DNA from: Planctomycetota bacterium
GTDB lineage: Bacteria > Planctomycetota > PUPC01 > JACPCR01
Direction: 5' to 3'
Length of the DNA: 31,958 nt
Assembly (NCBI GenBank): GCA_030740295.1
Contig: JASLXP010000994.1
Coordinates: 1-31,958 of the forward strand
The position numbers were made by a program, and so were the translations under genes. This document shows, piece by piece, positions 16,435 through 23,583 of this stretch. Each line of letters starts with the position of its first letter. Within the stretch, counting starts at the first letter, position 1. Below the pieces are notes generated by a model. That model had not been told where the DNA came from. It saw only the letters and a program-made list of their open reading frames with translations, and did not search any database.

Positions 16435-19400
16435 TTGCCCCTCGATCTCTTCACCCCACCAGTTCGCGAATGGTTCACCAGAGAATTTGGTGAACCTACT
16501 CTGCCCCAGTCGAAAACCTGGCCGGCAATCCAGCGTGGGGAAAACACGCTGACCCTGGCGCCGACTGGATCAGGCAAAACCCTCGCCGCGTTTCTGTGGG
16601 GCATCGACGATCTTTACCGGGAATTCAGCGCACCCGGCGTTCATGCGAAAGGAGTGCGGTTGCTCTACATTTCGCCCCTCAAGGCGTTGAACAACGACAT
16701 CCAGCGCAACCTGCGAAAGCCGTTGGCCGGCATACGTAAACGCGCTCTCGATGCAGAGCTCGAGTGGCCGGAGTTGAGAGTCGCGGTGCGTTCCGGCGAC
16801 ACCCCGCAGAGGGAGCGCAGCCAGATGGTGACGAATCCGCCACAGATCCTGATTACCACACCTGAAACGCTCTACATCATTCTCACCAGCCCTAAGGCCC
16901 GGGATATTCTGAGGACCGTCCGTACGGTCATCGTGGACGAGATCCATGTGCTCGCCGGAGACAAGCGCGGGGCACACCTCGCCATCACCCTCGAACGATT
17001 ACAGCGTCTGGCCGAACATCCCATCCAGCGTATTGGCCTCTCCGCCACCATTAAGCCACTGACGGAAGTCGCCCGCTTTCTGGGAGGCAGCGAATACTCA
17101 GATAAAGGAAAACTTTCATCGAGGCCCGTCAGTGTGATCGACGCGCACTACGAGAAGCCGATCGATCTCCAGGTGGTATCGTTGACTCGCGATTTTCACG
17201 ATCTCCCTGGCAGGTCGATCTACCCCACACTTGTGCCTGAGATGGTGCGACTGATACGGGAACACCAGACGACGCTCTGCTTCGTCAACAATCGCGCGCA
17301 GGCGGAACGGATGGCCGATCGCCTCAATCAGCAATACCTGGCGGAAGAAGCGGGCGAAGAGAATCCCATGCTGGATGACGGCACGGTCAAGGGCCTTGGA
17401 TTCATGAGCGGCGCGGCCCACGCCAACGGGCCTTTTCGTGCGCATCACGGCAGCCTCTCGAAAGAGAAACGGCACGAGATGGAAAGCGCCCTCAAGGCCG
17501 GCGAACTGCCCGCCCTGGTTGGTACCGCATCACTCGAGCTCGGCATCGATATCGGCGCCATCGATCTGATGATGCAGTTGGATTCACCCAAGTCTGTGGC
17601 CCAGGGACTCCAGCGCATCGGACGGTCTGGTCACCTCGTCGGGCAGACAAGTAAAGGCCGATTTCTGCCCACCAATCGGGAGTCCCTGATGGAAGCCGCC
17701 GCGGTTGCCGGAGGTGTGCTGAGAGGTGAAGTGGAACCCATTCACATGGTCTCCAATTCGCTCGATATCCTCGCCCAGCAGATCGTTGCCATGGTCGCAG
17801 TAGATGATTGGAGGGAAGACGAGATGCTGAAGTTTCTTCGGCAGGCGAAGCCCTTCTCGAAACTTTCGAAGAAAGCTCTGCATAATGTGCTCGGGATGCT
17901 GGCCGGAAAATATCGCAGTGAGACACATCGCCAATTGCGCGCACGTCTAATCTGGGACAAGGCGAATGGCCGGCTCTCTCCGCTGCGGCGTTCGCGAGTC
18001 GATGCGGTCACTAACGCCGGTACGATTTCCGACCGCGGGCTCTTTCGGGTTTATCTCAATGAGGGTCAGCAGCTCATCGGCGAGCTGGATGAAGAGTTTG
18101 TGCACGAATCGCGTGTGGGCGACGTGTTCGTGCTCGGAACGCAGGTCTGGCGTGCGACAGAAATCCTGGACGACCGCCTGCTGGTCAAACCCGCGCCGGG
18201 CGCGCTCCCTCGGATGCCCTTCTGGCGCGGCGAGCTTCCGTGGCGGCCGAGCGAGCTCGGACAGCGCGTCGGCCGCTTTCGACGCGAAACAGCGGAGCAG
18301 CTCGATAAACTCAGAAGCAAACTGAAGCTGAAACGATACCGCGAATTCAAAAAACGCCCTGACTCAAAACTCCTGAAGAATGCCCTTTCAAGCCTCGAAG
18401 ATAATTACGCACTCGATGCTGATTCCGCCTGGCTTGTGCTTGATTACGCCGCGCAGCAGTTAGATGAGCTTGGGACGATTTCATCCGACCGCACAATCAT
18501 CTTCGAGTTGTTTGATGACGCGTTAGGCGATCCTCGTTTCGTTGTGCACACCCCTTTCGGCGGCCGCGTCAATGGCGCGTGGGGCACGGCCATCGCGGAT
18601 CTCATTTCGGAAAAAGCGGGCGTCAAGGTCGAATGGCAATCCAATGACGATGCAATCATGTTACGTGCCCCCGACCTCGATTCCGATTTCCCCTTCGACA
18701 GCCTTGCCTGCATCAAGCCGGACGAAGCCCGCGAGCGCATCCTGCGAGAGCTGCCAAATTCGCCCGTGTTCGGGGCACGCTTCAGGCAAAACGCAGCCAG
18801 GTCGCTCCTGCTGCCCGGCAGCCGTCCCGGACAGCGCATGCCGTTCTGGCTGCAACGCCTGCGCTCGAAAGACCTGCTGCAGATAGTTTCTCAGTGGGAC
18901 GATTTCCCCGTCCTGATCGAAACCTATCGTGACTGCCTGCGCGATCTGATGGATGTGCCCAAGCTCGAAGAAATTTTGCGCAAGATCGATGGCGGCGAAA
19001 TCAAGATTCACATGGTCGAGACAAAAGTGCCCTCCTCCACTGCGCAGGGCATGCTGTGGGCTTTTCGGAACATCTACATTTACGAATGGGACGCACCCCG
19101 CGGCGAGCGGCACTTGCAGGCTCTCGCGGTCGATCCGGAGCTCTTGCAGGATGTACTTGGCGAAACCGAGCTCAGCGATGTCATTCGTCCCGAGGCCATC
19201 GATGATGTGCAGGGCATACTGCTTGGAGCAAAGGCTCGTGATGCGGATGAGCTGTTCCTACTCTTACAGAGATATGGTGATCTGAATCTACGGGAAATCA
19301 GTGAACGTTCTGAAGAGGATCCCATCGAGTGGATCAGTGAGCTGGAAGCTGATGGCCGTGTGGCGCGGATGAAGATCAGGTCTGCGAATGGCAGCGAAGA

Positions 19401-21039
19401 ACGAATCGTCTTCGGAGAGTACGCAGACGAGTATCGTGGCTCTGGTCTGTCTGGACAGAAAATTACCAAGAGCACAAGGGCCGCCGCATCCGGATTTCAG
19501 CTTAGAATCTTGAAGCGATTCCTGGTCAATTCCGGTCCCGTCACCGTTGGCAAGATCCTCGGTCGTTATGCATTCCCCAAACGATGGATCCTCGCGGCAC
19601 TGGAGGAACTCGCCGACTCGAAAGAACTTCTCAAAGGCAACCTCACCGGCGGAGATGAAGATGAATACATAGATCGTCACAACATGCGCATGGTCCATCG
19701 GAAATCGATGTCAATACTGCGCAGTGAAGTCGAGCCGGTCTCATTGTCCGTCTTCCAGGATTTTCTTCTGAGGCAGCAACACGTTCATCCCGCGACGCAG
19801 TTGTCAGGGGAAAACGGCTTGAATGAAATCCTTGAGAAACTTCAGGGCTGTCCGGCGCCTGTCCAATTGTGGGAGCAGGAGGTCTTGAAATCCAGGCTTA
19901 CGGATTTCGAGCGCTCTGCATTGGATTCGCTGATTGCCAACGGTGACTGGGCGTGGGTCGCAAATGGTGAGGCCGGAAAGGCTCGTTCCATATTTGTGCC
20001 TCGCGGCGCTGGAGCCGCGATTCTGCCTGAGAAAGATACGGATGGAATCAGCGAGAAAGCGCAGGAAGTTCTCACCTTTCTTGAGACTGAAGGTGCACTG
20101 TTCTTCCCGGAGATCGCATCGGGAGTGGATGCAGAAGCCACTACCGTCCGCGCCGCTCTCACGGACCTCGCGCTACACGGACTGATCACCACGGATTCCA
20201 TCTCAGCACTTGACAACCATCTCAAGCCGTCGTCTCAGAAATCCGGACAGTCGAGCGCATTGGCAGAACAGTTGTCAGAAATCGAGAAGGAACGTCCGCC
20301 CGCCCGAGGACGGAAGCGCCGAGCTGCTGAATATCGCGCGTCCAAGGCCCAAGCTCGCAGAGGCGCCCGTTCGAAATCGAAGCCGCAGAAAGGGCGCTGG
20401 GCACCGGTGTATCGATTCGGAATTCTCGGCAAGCCGCTGGAGTTCGAGGAGCGGATGGAAGCTCTGATCCAAATCCTGCTTCAACGCTATGGAGTGCTGA
20501 CTCGCGAGTGCCTTACAAACGAAGCGCATATGGTCTGGGGGCAACTCACTGAACGCCTCCGACTGATGGAAATGCGCGGCCAGGTCCGCCGTGGGATTTT
20601 TATCGAGGGGCTGAGTGGACCTCAGTTCGCGTTGCCGGATATGGTCGATCGCCTGCGTGACTTGCGGAAAGAACTGACAAGTAGAAAAAAACAGCCATGC
20701 ATCATCCTCAACACCTGCGATCCGGCATATTTTTCATTTGATGAGGAATCAGGGCTTCTGAGTGTAAACCGCCTCCCAACCAATTGGGTTGCCATTCACC
20801 GTGGCAGGTCGGTTCTCGTCGCAGAAAAGAATGGTGAGCGGATTAGAAGAATTGCTGACTTGCCGAAAAGGGTTCTGAAGGAAGCCCTGTCCGAAATGAT
20901 TGGCCGCCTTATACAATCACGGCGCACACTCAGCGTAAGAACCTGGAACGGCGATGCAGTGCTCAAGACAGACGGAGCACTACTCTTAGCCGGCTTGGGC
21001 TTCTACCGAGATTATGTTCGTATGACCAGACAGAGGTGA
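16435..21039 (+). CDS. lhr: Large ATP-dependent helicase Lhr
   Basis: A 1534-aa superfamily 2 helicase, matching the length of full Lhr (about 1540 aa in E. coli). Visible motifs are Walker A PTGSGKT (43-49), DEIH box (168-171), SAT (203-205), GTASLELGIDIGAID in motif V, and motif VI QRIGRSGH (393-400). Winged-helix and Lhr-specific beta domains follow the core. The C-terminal ~600 residues form the CTD found only in the long form, with an Arg/Lys-rich patch near residues 1285-1320. Lhr is a 3'-5' nucleic-acid translocase linked to DNA repair. The start is a TTG with no Shine-Dalgarno (CCTCCT, the wrong sense, lies just upstream). The conserved LDLFTPPVREWF block begins immediately, so the true start cannot be far away. 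An upstream non-ATG start is possible because the frame is open through the heptamer tract. Confidence 0.93.
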   Translation: MPLDLFTPPVREWFTREFGEPTLPQSKTWPAIQRGENTLTLAPTGSGKTLAAFLWGIDDLYREFSAPGVHAKGVRLLYISPLKALNNDIQRNLRKPLAGIRKRALDAELEWPELRVAVRSGDTPQRERSQMVTNPPQILITTPETLYIILTSPKARDILRTVRTVIVDEIHVLAGDKRGAHLAITLERLQRLAEHPIQRIGLSATIKPLTEVARFLGGSEYSDKGKLSSRPVSVIDAHYEKPIDLQVVSLTRDFHDLPGRSIYPTLVPEMVRLIREHQTTLCFVNNRAQAERMADRLNQQYLAEEAGEENPMLDDGTVKGLGFMSGAAHANGPFRAHHGSLSKEKRHEMESALKAGELPALVGTASLELGIDIGAIDLMMQLDSPKSVAQGLQRIGRSGHLVGQTSKGRFLPTNRESLMEAAAVAGGVLRGEVEPIHMVSNSLDILAQQIVAMVAVDDWREDEMLKFLRQAKPFSKLSKKALHNVLGMLAGKYRSETHRQLRARLIWDKANGRLSPLRRSRVDAVTNAGTISDRGLFRVYLNEGQQLIGELDEEFVHESRVGDVFVLGTQVWRATEILDDRLLVKPAPGALPRMPFWRGELPWRPSELGQRVGRFRRETAEQLDKLRSKLKLKRYREFKKRPDSKLLKNALSSLEDNYALDADSAWLVLDYAAQQLDELGTISSDRTIIFELFDDALGDPRFVVHTPFGGRVNGAWGTAIADLISEKAGVKVEWQSNDDAIMLRAPDLDSDFPFDSLACIKPDEARERILRELPNSPVFGARFRQNAARSLLLPGSRPGQRMPFWLQRLRSKDLLQIVSQWDDFPVLIETYRDCLRDLMDVPKLEEILRKIDGGEIKIHMVETKVPSSTAQGMLWAFRNIYIYEWDAPRGERHLQALAVDPELLQDVLGETELSDVIRPEAIDDVQGILLGAKARDADELFLLLQRYGDLNLREISERSEEDPIEWISELEADGRVARMKIRSANGSEERIVFGEYADEYRGSGLSGQKITKSTRAAASGFQLRILKRFLVNSGPVTVGKILGRYAFPKRWILAALEELADSKELLKGNLTGGDEDEYIDRHNMRMVHRKSMSILRSEVEPVSLSVFQDFLLRQQHVHPATQLSGENGLNEILEKLQGCPAPVQLWEQEVLKSRLTDFERSALDSLIANGDWAWVANGEAGKARSIFVPRGAGAAILPEKDTDGISEKAQEVLTFLETEGALFFPEIASGVDAEATTVRAALTDLALHGLITTDSISALDNHLKPSSQKSGQSSALAEQLSEIEKERPPARGRKRRAAEYRASKAQARRGARSKSKPQKGRWAPVYRFGILGKPLEFEERMEALIQILLQRYGVLTRECLTNEAHMVWGQLTERLRLMEMRGQVRRGIFIEGLSGPQFALPDMVDRLRDLRKELTSRKKQPCIILNTCDPAYFSFDEESGLLSVNRLPTNWVAIHRGRSVLVAEKNGERIRRIADLPKRVLKEALSEMIGRLIQSRRTLSVRTWNGDAVLKTDGALLLAGLGFYRDYVRMTRQR

Positions 21040-21111
21040 TATCGGCGAAGCTTGGTGCAGATCACGCTAGTAGGCCGAGATGAGGGCAATCTTACGGATT
21101 TGAATGACAAT

Positions 21112-21324
21112 TTTCAGGGGCAAAGCCCCGGGCAGTTTGCCTAGCCCGGCCCAACGGGCTGGGTTTTCGGGCAGATCATCCTTAGGGGCAACGCCCCGGT
21201 CATTTGCCCCTATGAATGGCCTTCCTGTAAATGGCCGAGGCGTTGCCCCTTTTCAAATCTTTGTACCATTCACCCAGCCCGTTGGGCTGGGCTAGGCAAA
21301 CAGCCCAGGGCTTCGCCCCTGAAA
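21112..21324. repeat. 213-bp nested inverted repeat
   Basis: The outer arms, 21112-21163 and 21273-21324, are 52 nt each and match at 48 of 52 positions as reverse complements. A second inverted pair sits inside: AGGGGCAACGCC near 21184 pairs with GGCGTTGCCCCT at 21239-21250. The whole could fold as one long cruciform or RNA hairpin. No transposase is present. Short open frames across it are palindrome artefacts. Confidence 0.9.
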
Positions 21325-21399
21325 TGCGTCCAAACGACTACGTCTTGGAGGACTGGATAGAACAGAAATTCCCTCGTCGAATGCCGCATGGGGCCACAT

Positions 21400-21418
21400 G
21401 GGTGACCCCATGTGACGC
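21400..21418. repeat. Short hairpin ACATGGG/CCCATGT
   Basis: ACATGGG and CCCATGT face each other across a 4-5 nt loop within a GC-rich stretch. It is part of the non-coding repeat-laden region between lhr and the cassette array. No terminator-like T run follows. Confidence 0.5.
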
Positions 21419-21482
21419 CACTTCCTTGTTCGGCATAGGATTTCTTCCCTCGAAAGCAGGAAAGATGTCGTCGAATCCAACA

Positions 21483-21638
21483 GATCCGGACGCGACTTTG
21501 CTGCCAGATCGCAAAGTGTCAATAACGAAATCTGGGATTGACCTGTATTGTCCGCCCCTTACGATCCAAAGCTGTTGATAAGGTGATCCGGACGCGGCTT
21601 TACGGCCAGATCAACGAATCAGGACGCAAAGCCGCGTC
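21483..21638. repeat. Two copies of a 28-bp hairpin-forming repeat
   Basis: Copies at 21483-21510 and 21585-21612 match at 25 of 28 positions. Each is followed by its own partial reverse complement. Copy 1 gives ACTTTGC (21495-21501) with GCAAAGT (21511-21517). Copy 2 gives GACGCGGCTTT (21591-21601) with AAAGCCGCGTC (21628-21638), a perfect 11-bp stem. The stretch 21325-21649 holds no gene. Confidence 0.8.
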
Positions 21639-21653
21639 TGTTGTTCACTGTTT

Positions 21654-21935
21654 ATGCCTGAGTATTTGGAGATGAGACTCGAAGTCACCCAGTGTCCTCA
21701 ATGCCAAGAAGACCTCTGCGAAGGTTGGATAGGCGAACGTGGTTGGATTCGCTGGTACGAACACCGCCCTCGTGGCTTTCGCACTATTCTTTCGCTCGGG
21801 GAGAGACTCTTGCAGTTCAATCTCTTTGGTGTTTGGCTTGGCGCAACTGAGGCAAAGAGATGCCGTGGTTGTGGGGTGGTTTTGTTTCAGAGTGATTGTA
21901 ACCAAAACACTAAGGATCATGACGATGTGGCATAA
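21654..21935 (+). CDS. Cassette 1: small zinc-ribbon protein, DUF6487-like
   Basis: A 93-aa protein with a CPQC pair (Cys14, Cys17) near the N-terminus and CRGC (Cys70, Cys73) near the C-terminus. The order (CPxC..., W-rich middle, ...CxxCG-hydrophobic) resembles the DUF6487 zinc-ribbon family; this assignment is from memory of the pattern, not a search. It is soluble, with no signal peptide. An ATG at 21672 is an alternative start, but the GGAG there sits only one or two bases before it. The stop codon TAA falls inside the core box GCATAAC, as in integron cassettes. A zinc-binding accessory function is inferred; the specific role is unknown. Confidence 0.65.
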   Translation: MPEYLEMRLEVTQCPQCQEDLCEGWIGERGWIRWYEHRPRGFRTILSLGERLLQFNLFGVWLGATEAKRCRGCGVVLFQSDCNQNTKDHDDVA

Positions 21936-22064
21936 CAAATATGGGTCAAGAGGACTGGCACGAATGCCGCGATTGAAGGCTTTTGTTTCTCTGATCTTTT
22001 TCTTTTGATTCACAATTGGCAGGAGCTCGTGCCAGCCTTTAAATAAATAGCCCCAACGTTAGCC
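21930..22064 (+). other. attC-like recombination site 1 (VCR-like)
   Basis: R'' box GCATAAC (21930-21936) and R' box GTTAGCC (22058-22064) flank a foldable 135-bp site. The main stem CTGGCACGA (21955-21963) pairs perfectly with TCGTGCCAG (22027-22035). An adjoining GAGG...CC pairing has a single unpaired A, like the extrahelical bases of attC sites, and TGCC/GGCA extends the stem inward. The left end, TAACAA...TCAAGAGG-ACTG, closely recalls Vibrio cholerae repeats. The R' box ends 5 nt before the next ORF. Confidence 0.75.
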
Positions 22065-22069
22065 CGGGC

Positions 22070-22429
22070 ATGAAACGGTGCCGACAAGACATGTCACATA
22101 GCGATCAGTCATCTCACAACAGGCTTCACATCGCATCGGACAGAGACATCGATGAGACGCTTCTCTCGAAGTCGATGCAGGGTTACGAGAGAGATCCCAC
22201 GAAGGGCCCTTTCGACGTCTACGTCGTCCTGGAGGTCACACGCACGCAGGTGGAGCGCCAAGAGTCTGTAGCACTGGTCAGCCCCGATGGTCGAGAGATT
22301 TGTGTTAAGCTGTTCTCTGACTTAAAAGATCGGGACCGCATAGGTTTCGTAGGCCACGGCAAGAGAGGAAAAGGCGACCTGTACGTGTCCGTACGAATTG
22401 CGGACGACGATGGTGAGCGAGTGGGTTAA
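22070..22429 (+). CDS. Cassette 2: orphan DnaJ C-terminal-like domain protein
   Basis: A 119-aa protein. Residues ~53-111 follow the DnaJ/CbpA substrate-binding C-terminal pattern: LEVTRTQ, a PDGREICVKL strand pair, then KDRDRIGFVGHGKRGKGDLYVSVRI, matching the usual vkdGxxiRlxGkGxxGxGDLYvxvxi. There is no J domain, no HPD motif and no zinc-finger module. The first ~45 residues are polar and probably unstructured. ATG 22070 lies just after the attC1 core; ATG 22091 is an alternative. Neither has a clear Shine-Dalgarno. The stop TAA lies inside GGTTAAC. It might bind unfolded clients or compete with DnaJ; this is inference from the fold pattern only. Confidence 0.65.
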   Translation: MKRCRQDMSHSDQSSHNRLHIASDRDIDETLLSKSMQGYERDPTKGPFDVYVVLEVTRTQVERQESVALVSPDGREICVKLFSDLKDRDRIGFVGHGKRGKGDLYVSVRIADDDGERVG

Positions 22430-22546
22430 CCATCAGAATGCAGCGAACTCAAATGGACGTTCCGTTCGCTGAGGTCGTAGATTTTTCATGGCCTGTTCGT
22501 GTTTGTGAAGGGCGTCTTCACGCAGCTGATTTTTGGGTCGTTATGC
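22424..22546 (+). other. attC-like recombination site 2 (multi-hairpin)
   Basis: GGTTAAC (22424-22430) at the left and GTTATGC (22540-22546) at the right act as core boxes. ATCAG (22432-22436) pairs with CTGAT (22526-22530), and TGC/GCA continues it. Two internal hairpins are present: CAGCGAAC (22441-22448) with GTTCGCTG (22464-22471), and GTGAAG (22505-22510) with CTTCAC (22516-22521). The first internal hairpin alone would fit a shorter attC ending near 22480, so a decayed empty cassette may be fused here. Confidence 0.6.
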
Positions 22547-22552
22547 AAGGAG
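22547..22552 (+). promoter_or_regulatory. Shine-Dalgarno of cassette 3
   Basis: AAGGAG directly abuts the core box GTTATGC and lies 9 nt before the ATG at 22562. It decides that start over the GTG at 22499, which would read through the attC-like site. Confidence 0.75.
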
Positions 22553-22561
22553 AGTATTTCG

Positions 22562-23014
22562 ATGTCCGATGACAAGCTGATAGTCGAGCCACCTCTTTAC
22601 CTTATTGGCAAAATGTGCTCGTGCTGGCGGTGTCAGGCGAAGATGCCGGTTGTTTCAGTTCTTGCACCCAAAGTGCGGGACTCATTGGGCCAGGTCAGCG
22701 TGTTGTCGGGAATCACCGATATGCCTGAAGAGGTCGTCGCGTACATCCAGGGCCGTGTCCCGACGTTCAAGTTAAAATTTTCAAAGACAGTTGGGCAGGA
22801 ATACTACGCTAGCACGTGTCCCAAGTGCGGAATGCTGTCTGGAGATTTTCATCTTCACTCCGAGCCCGGCGCCCCTTTCTTTCCTACAACCGAAGAAGAA
22901 GCAGCTTCACTGTATATGACTGAGATTCCGATTTCCGCGGCTATCGAGGTGCAAGCCGCACCTGCAGTTGGATGTGGCGAGCTGATTCTGGAAAATGCGA
23001 GGCGAATCGCATAG
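22562..23014 (+). CDS. Cassette 3: CxxC...CxxC (zinc-ribbon-like) protein
   Basis: A 150-aa soluble protein with CSCWRC (Cys19, Cys21, Cys24) near the N-terminus and CPKC (Cys86, Cys89) in STCPKCG, a split zinc-ribbon arrangement. A His-containing segment, DFHLHSEPGAPFF, follows, and the C-terminal third is beta/alpha with no recognisable motif. I do not recognise the family beyond this. AAGGAG precedes the ATG by 9 nt. The stop TAG falls inside GCATAGC, the left box of attC3. Together with cassette 1 it makes two of three cassettes putative metal-binding proteins. Confidence 0.75.
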   Translation: MSDDKLIVEPPLYLIGKMCSCWRCQAKMPVVSVLAPKVRDSLGQVSVLSGITDMPEEVVAYIQGRVPTFKLKFSKTVGQEYYASTCPKCGMLSGDFHLHSEPGAPFFPTTEEEAASLYMTEIPISAAIEVQAAPAVGCGELILENARRIA

Positions 23015-23064
23015 CCAGGTCGCTCCAGCGAAGCCCTACGGCCTCGCGGTTATGACAGTTATCG
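23009..23064 (+). other. attC-like recombination site 3 (short)
   Basis: GCATAGC (23009-23015) overlaps the cassette-3 stop and GTTATCG (23058-23064) is the likely right box; GTTATGA at 23049 is an alternative. The stem CCAGCGAAGCC (23025-23035) pairs with GGCCTCGCGG (23040-23049) across a CTAC loop, with one bulged A and one mismatch. The 56-bp size is typical of short attC sites. The outer pairing is weak. Confidence 0.6.
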
Positions 23065-23583
23065 TTCCTTTAGATATTTTCTTGTACTTTCAGTGAGGCC
23101 GTTCTTATCCAGGCTCGCCTAGCTTCAACGTTGAATTAAATCACTTCGGGTGAGTTTTTGGCGTTCTCGACTTTGCAGGACCAATGGACAGTGTGTGGTT
23201 CTGCCTTCGGATACCTGATCCTCGAAGGTGAACTTAGGCCCTGGTCCGTGCGGAGGCTGTCACACTCTTACTTCTTATCTTGCTTTTCATCTCTTCTTTG
23301 ATTCCTCCGCTTTCCATCTGCACTTTTGCTCTGACTTCGTTCCGGGATTGCCATGCCGTGCTGCTGTGTTTCGAGTACTGCTCGGAAAGTTCAAGAGAAA
23401 AAGAAAAGATAAAAAGAGAAGCGGAAAAGTAGTGATTACAGGCAAGATTAAAAGGCGTGAATCGCCAAGTCACCTTCGACTGCCATACGGTTTCAACATT
23501 GTTAGGGATCTGTTGATGAATAATCCCAGTTAGCGTCCTTTGCCTGGCCCGGAACGCCGACACATCCTCCAGGAAGATCTCAA
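23065..23583. other. Non-coding stretch after the cassette array
   Basis: 519 bases with no convincing gene. It begins as a possible fourth cassette head (TTATCG...) and contains a 12-bp palindrome TTCAACGTTGAA at ~23127. An AT-richer Lys/Arg-coding stretch lies near 23390-23450. A 101-aa GTG-started frame (23228-23533) has an unnatural-looking composition and is not accepted. A decayed cassette is the simplest guess. Confidence 0.5.

Larger units (their letters stand above)
21650..23064 (+). mobile_element. Integron-type gene cassette array without integrase (CALIN-like)
   Basis: Three small same-strand ORFs are each followed by a foldable attC-like site, and each stop codon lies inside the R''-type box: TAA in GCATAAC (21930), TAA in GGTTAAC (22424), TAG in GCATAGC (23009). 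Each cassette's head pairs with its own tail. Cassette 2 starts GTTAGCC and ends GGTTAAC (6/7). Cassette 3 starts GTTATGC and ends GCATAGC (6/7). Cassette 1 starts GTTTATGC and ends GCATAAC (one extra T). Start codons lie within about 20 nt of the core boxes. No tyrosine integrase is encoded in the window, so this is an integrase-less cluster or the far end of a longer array. Confidence 0.75.

Noticed and set aside
21104..21295. 63-aa frame across the inverted repeat
   Set aside because: It is generated by the palindrome itself and its sequence has no protein-like features.
23228..23533. 101-aa GTG-started frame after the cassette array
   Set aside because: There is no Shine-Dalgarno, the composition is odd (Phe/His/Cys then Lys/Arg runs), and no family resemblance was found. 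At best it is a decayed cassette gene.
21040..23583. Integrase or transposase gene belonging to the mobile region
   Set aside because: No frame here has tyrosine-recombinase or DDE-type motifs; the array appears integrase-less within this window.
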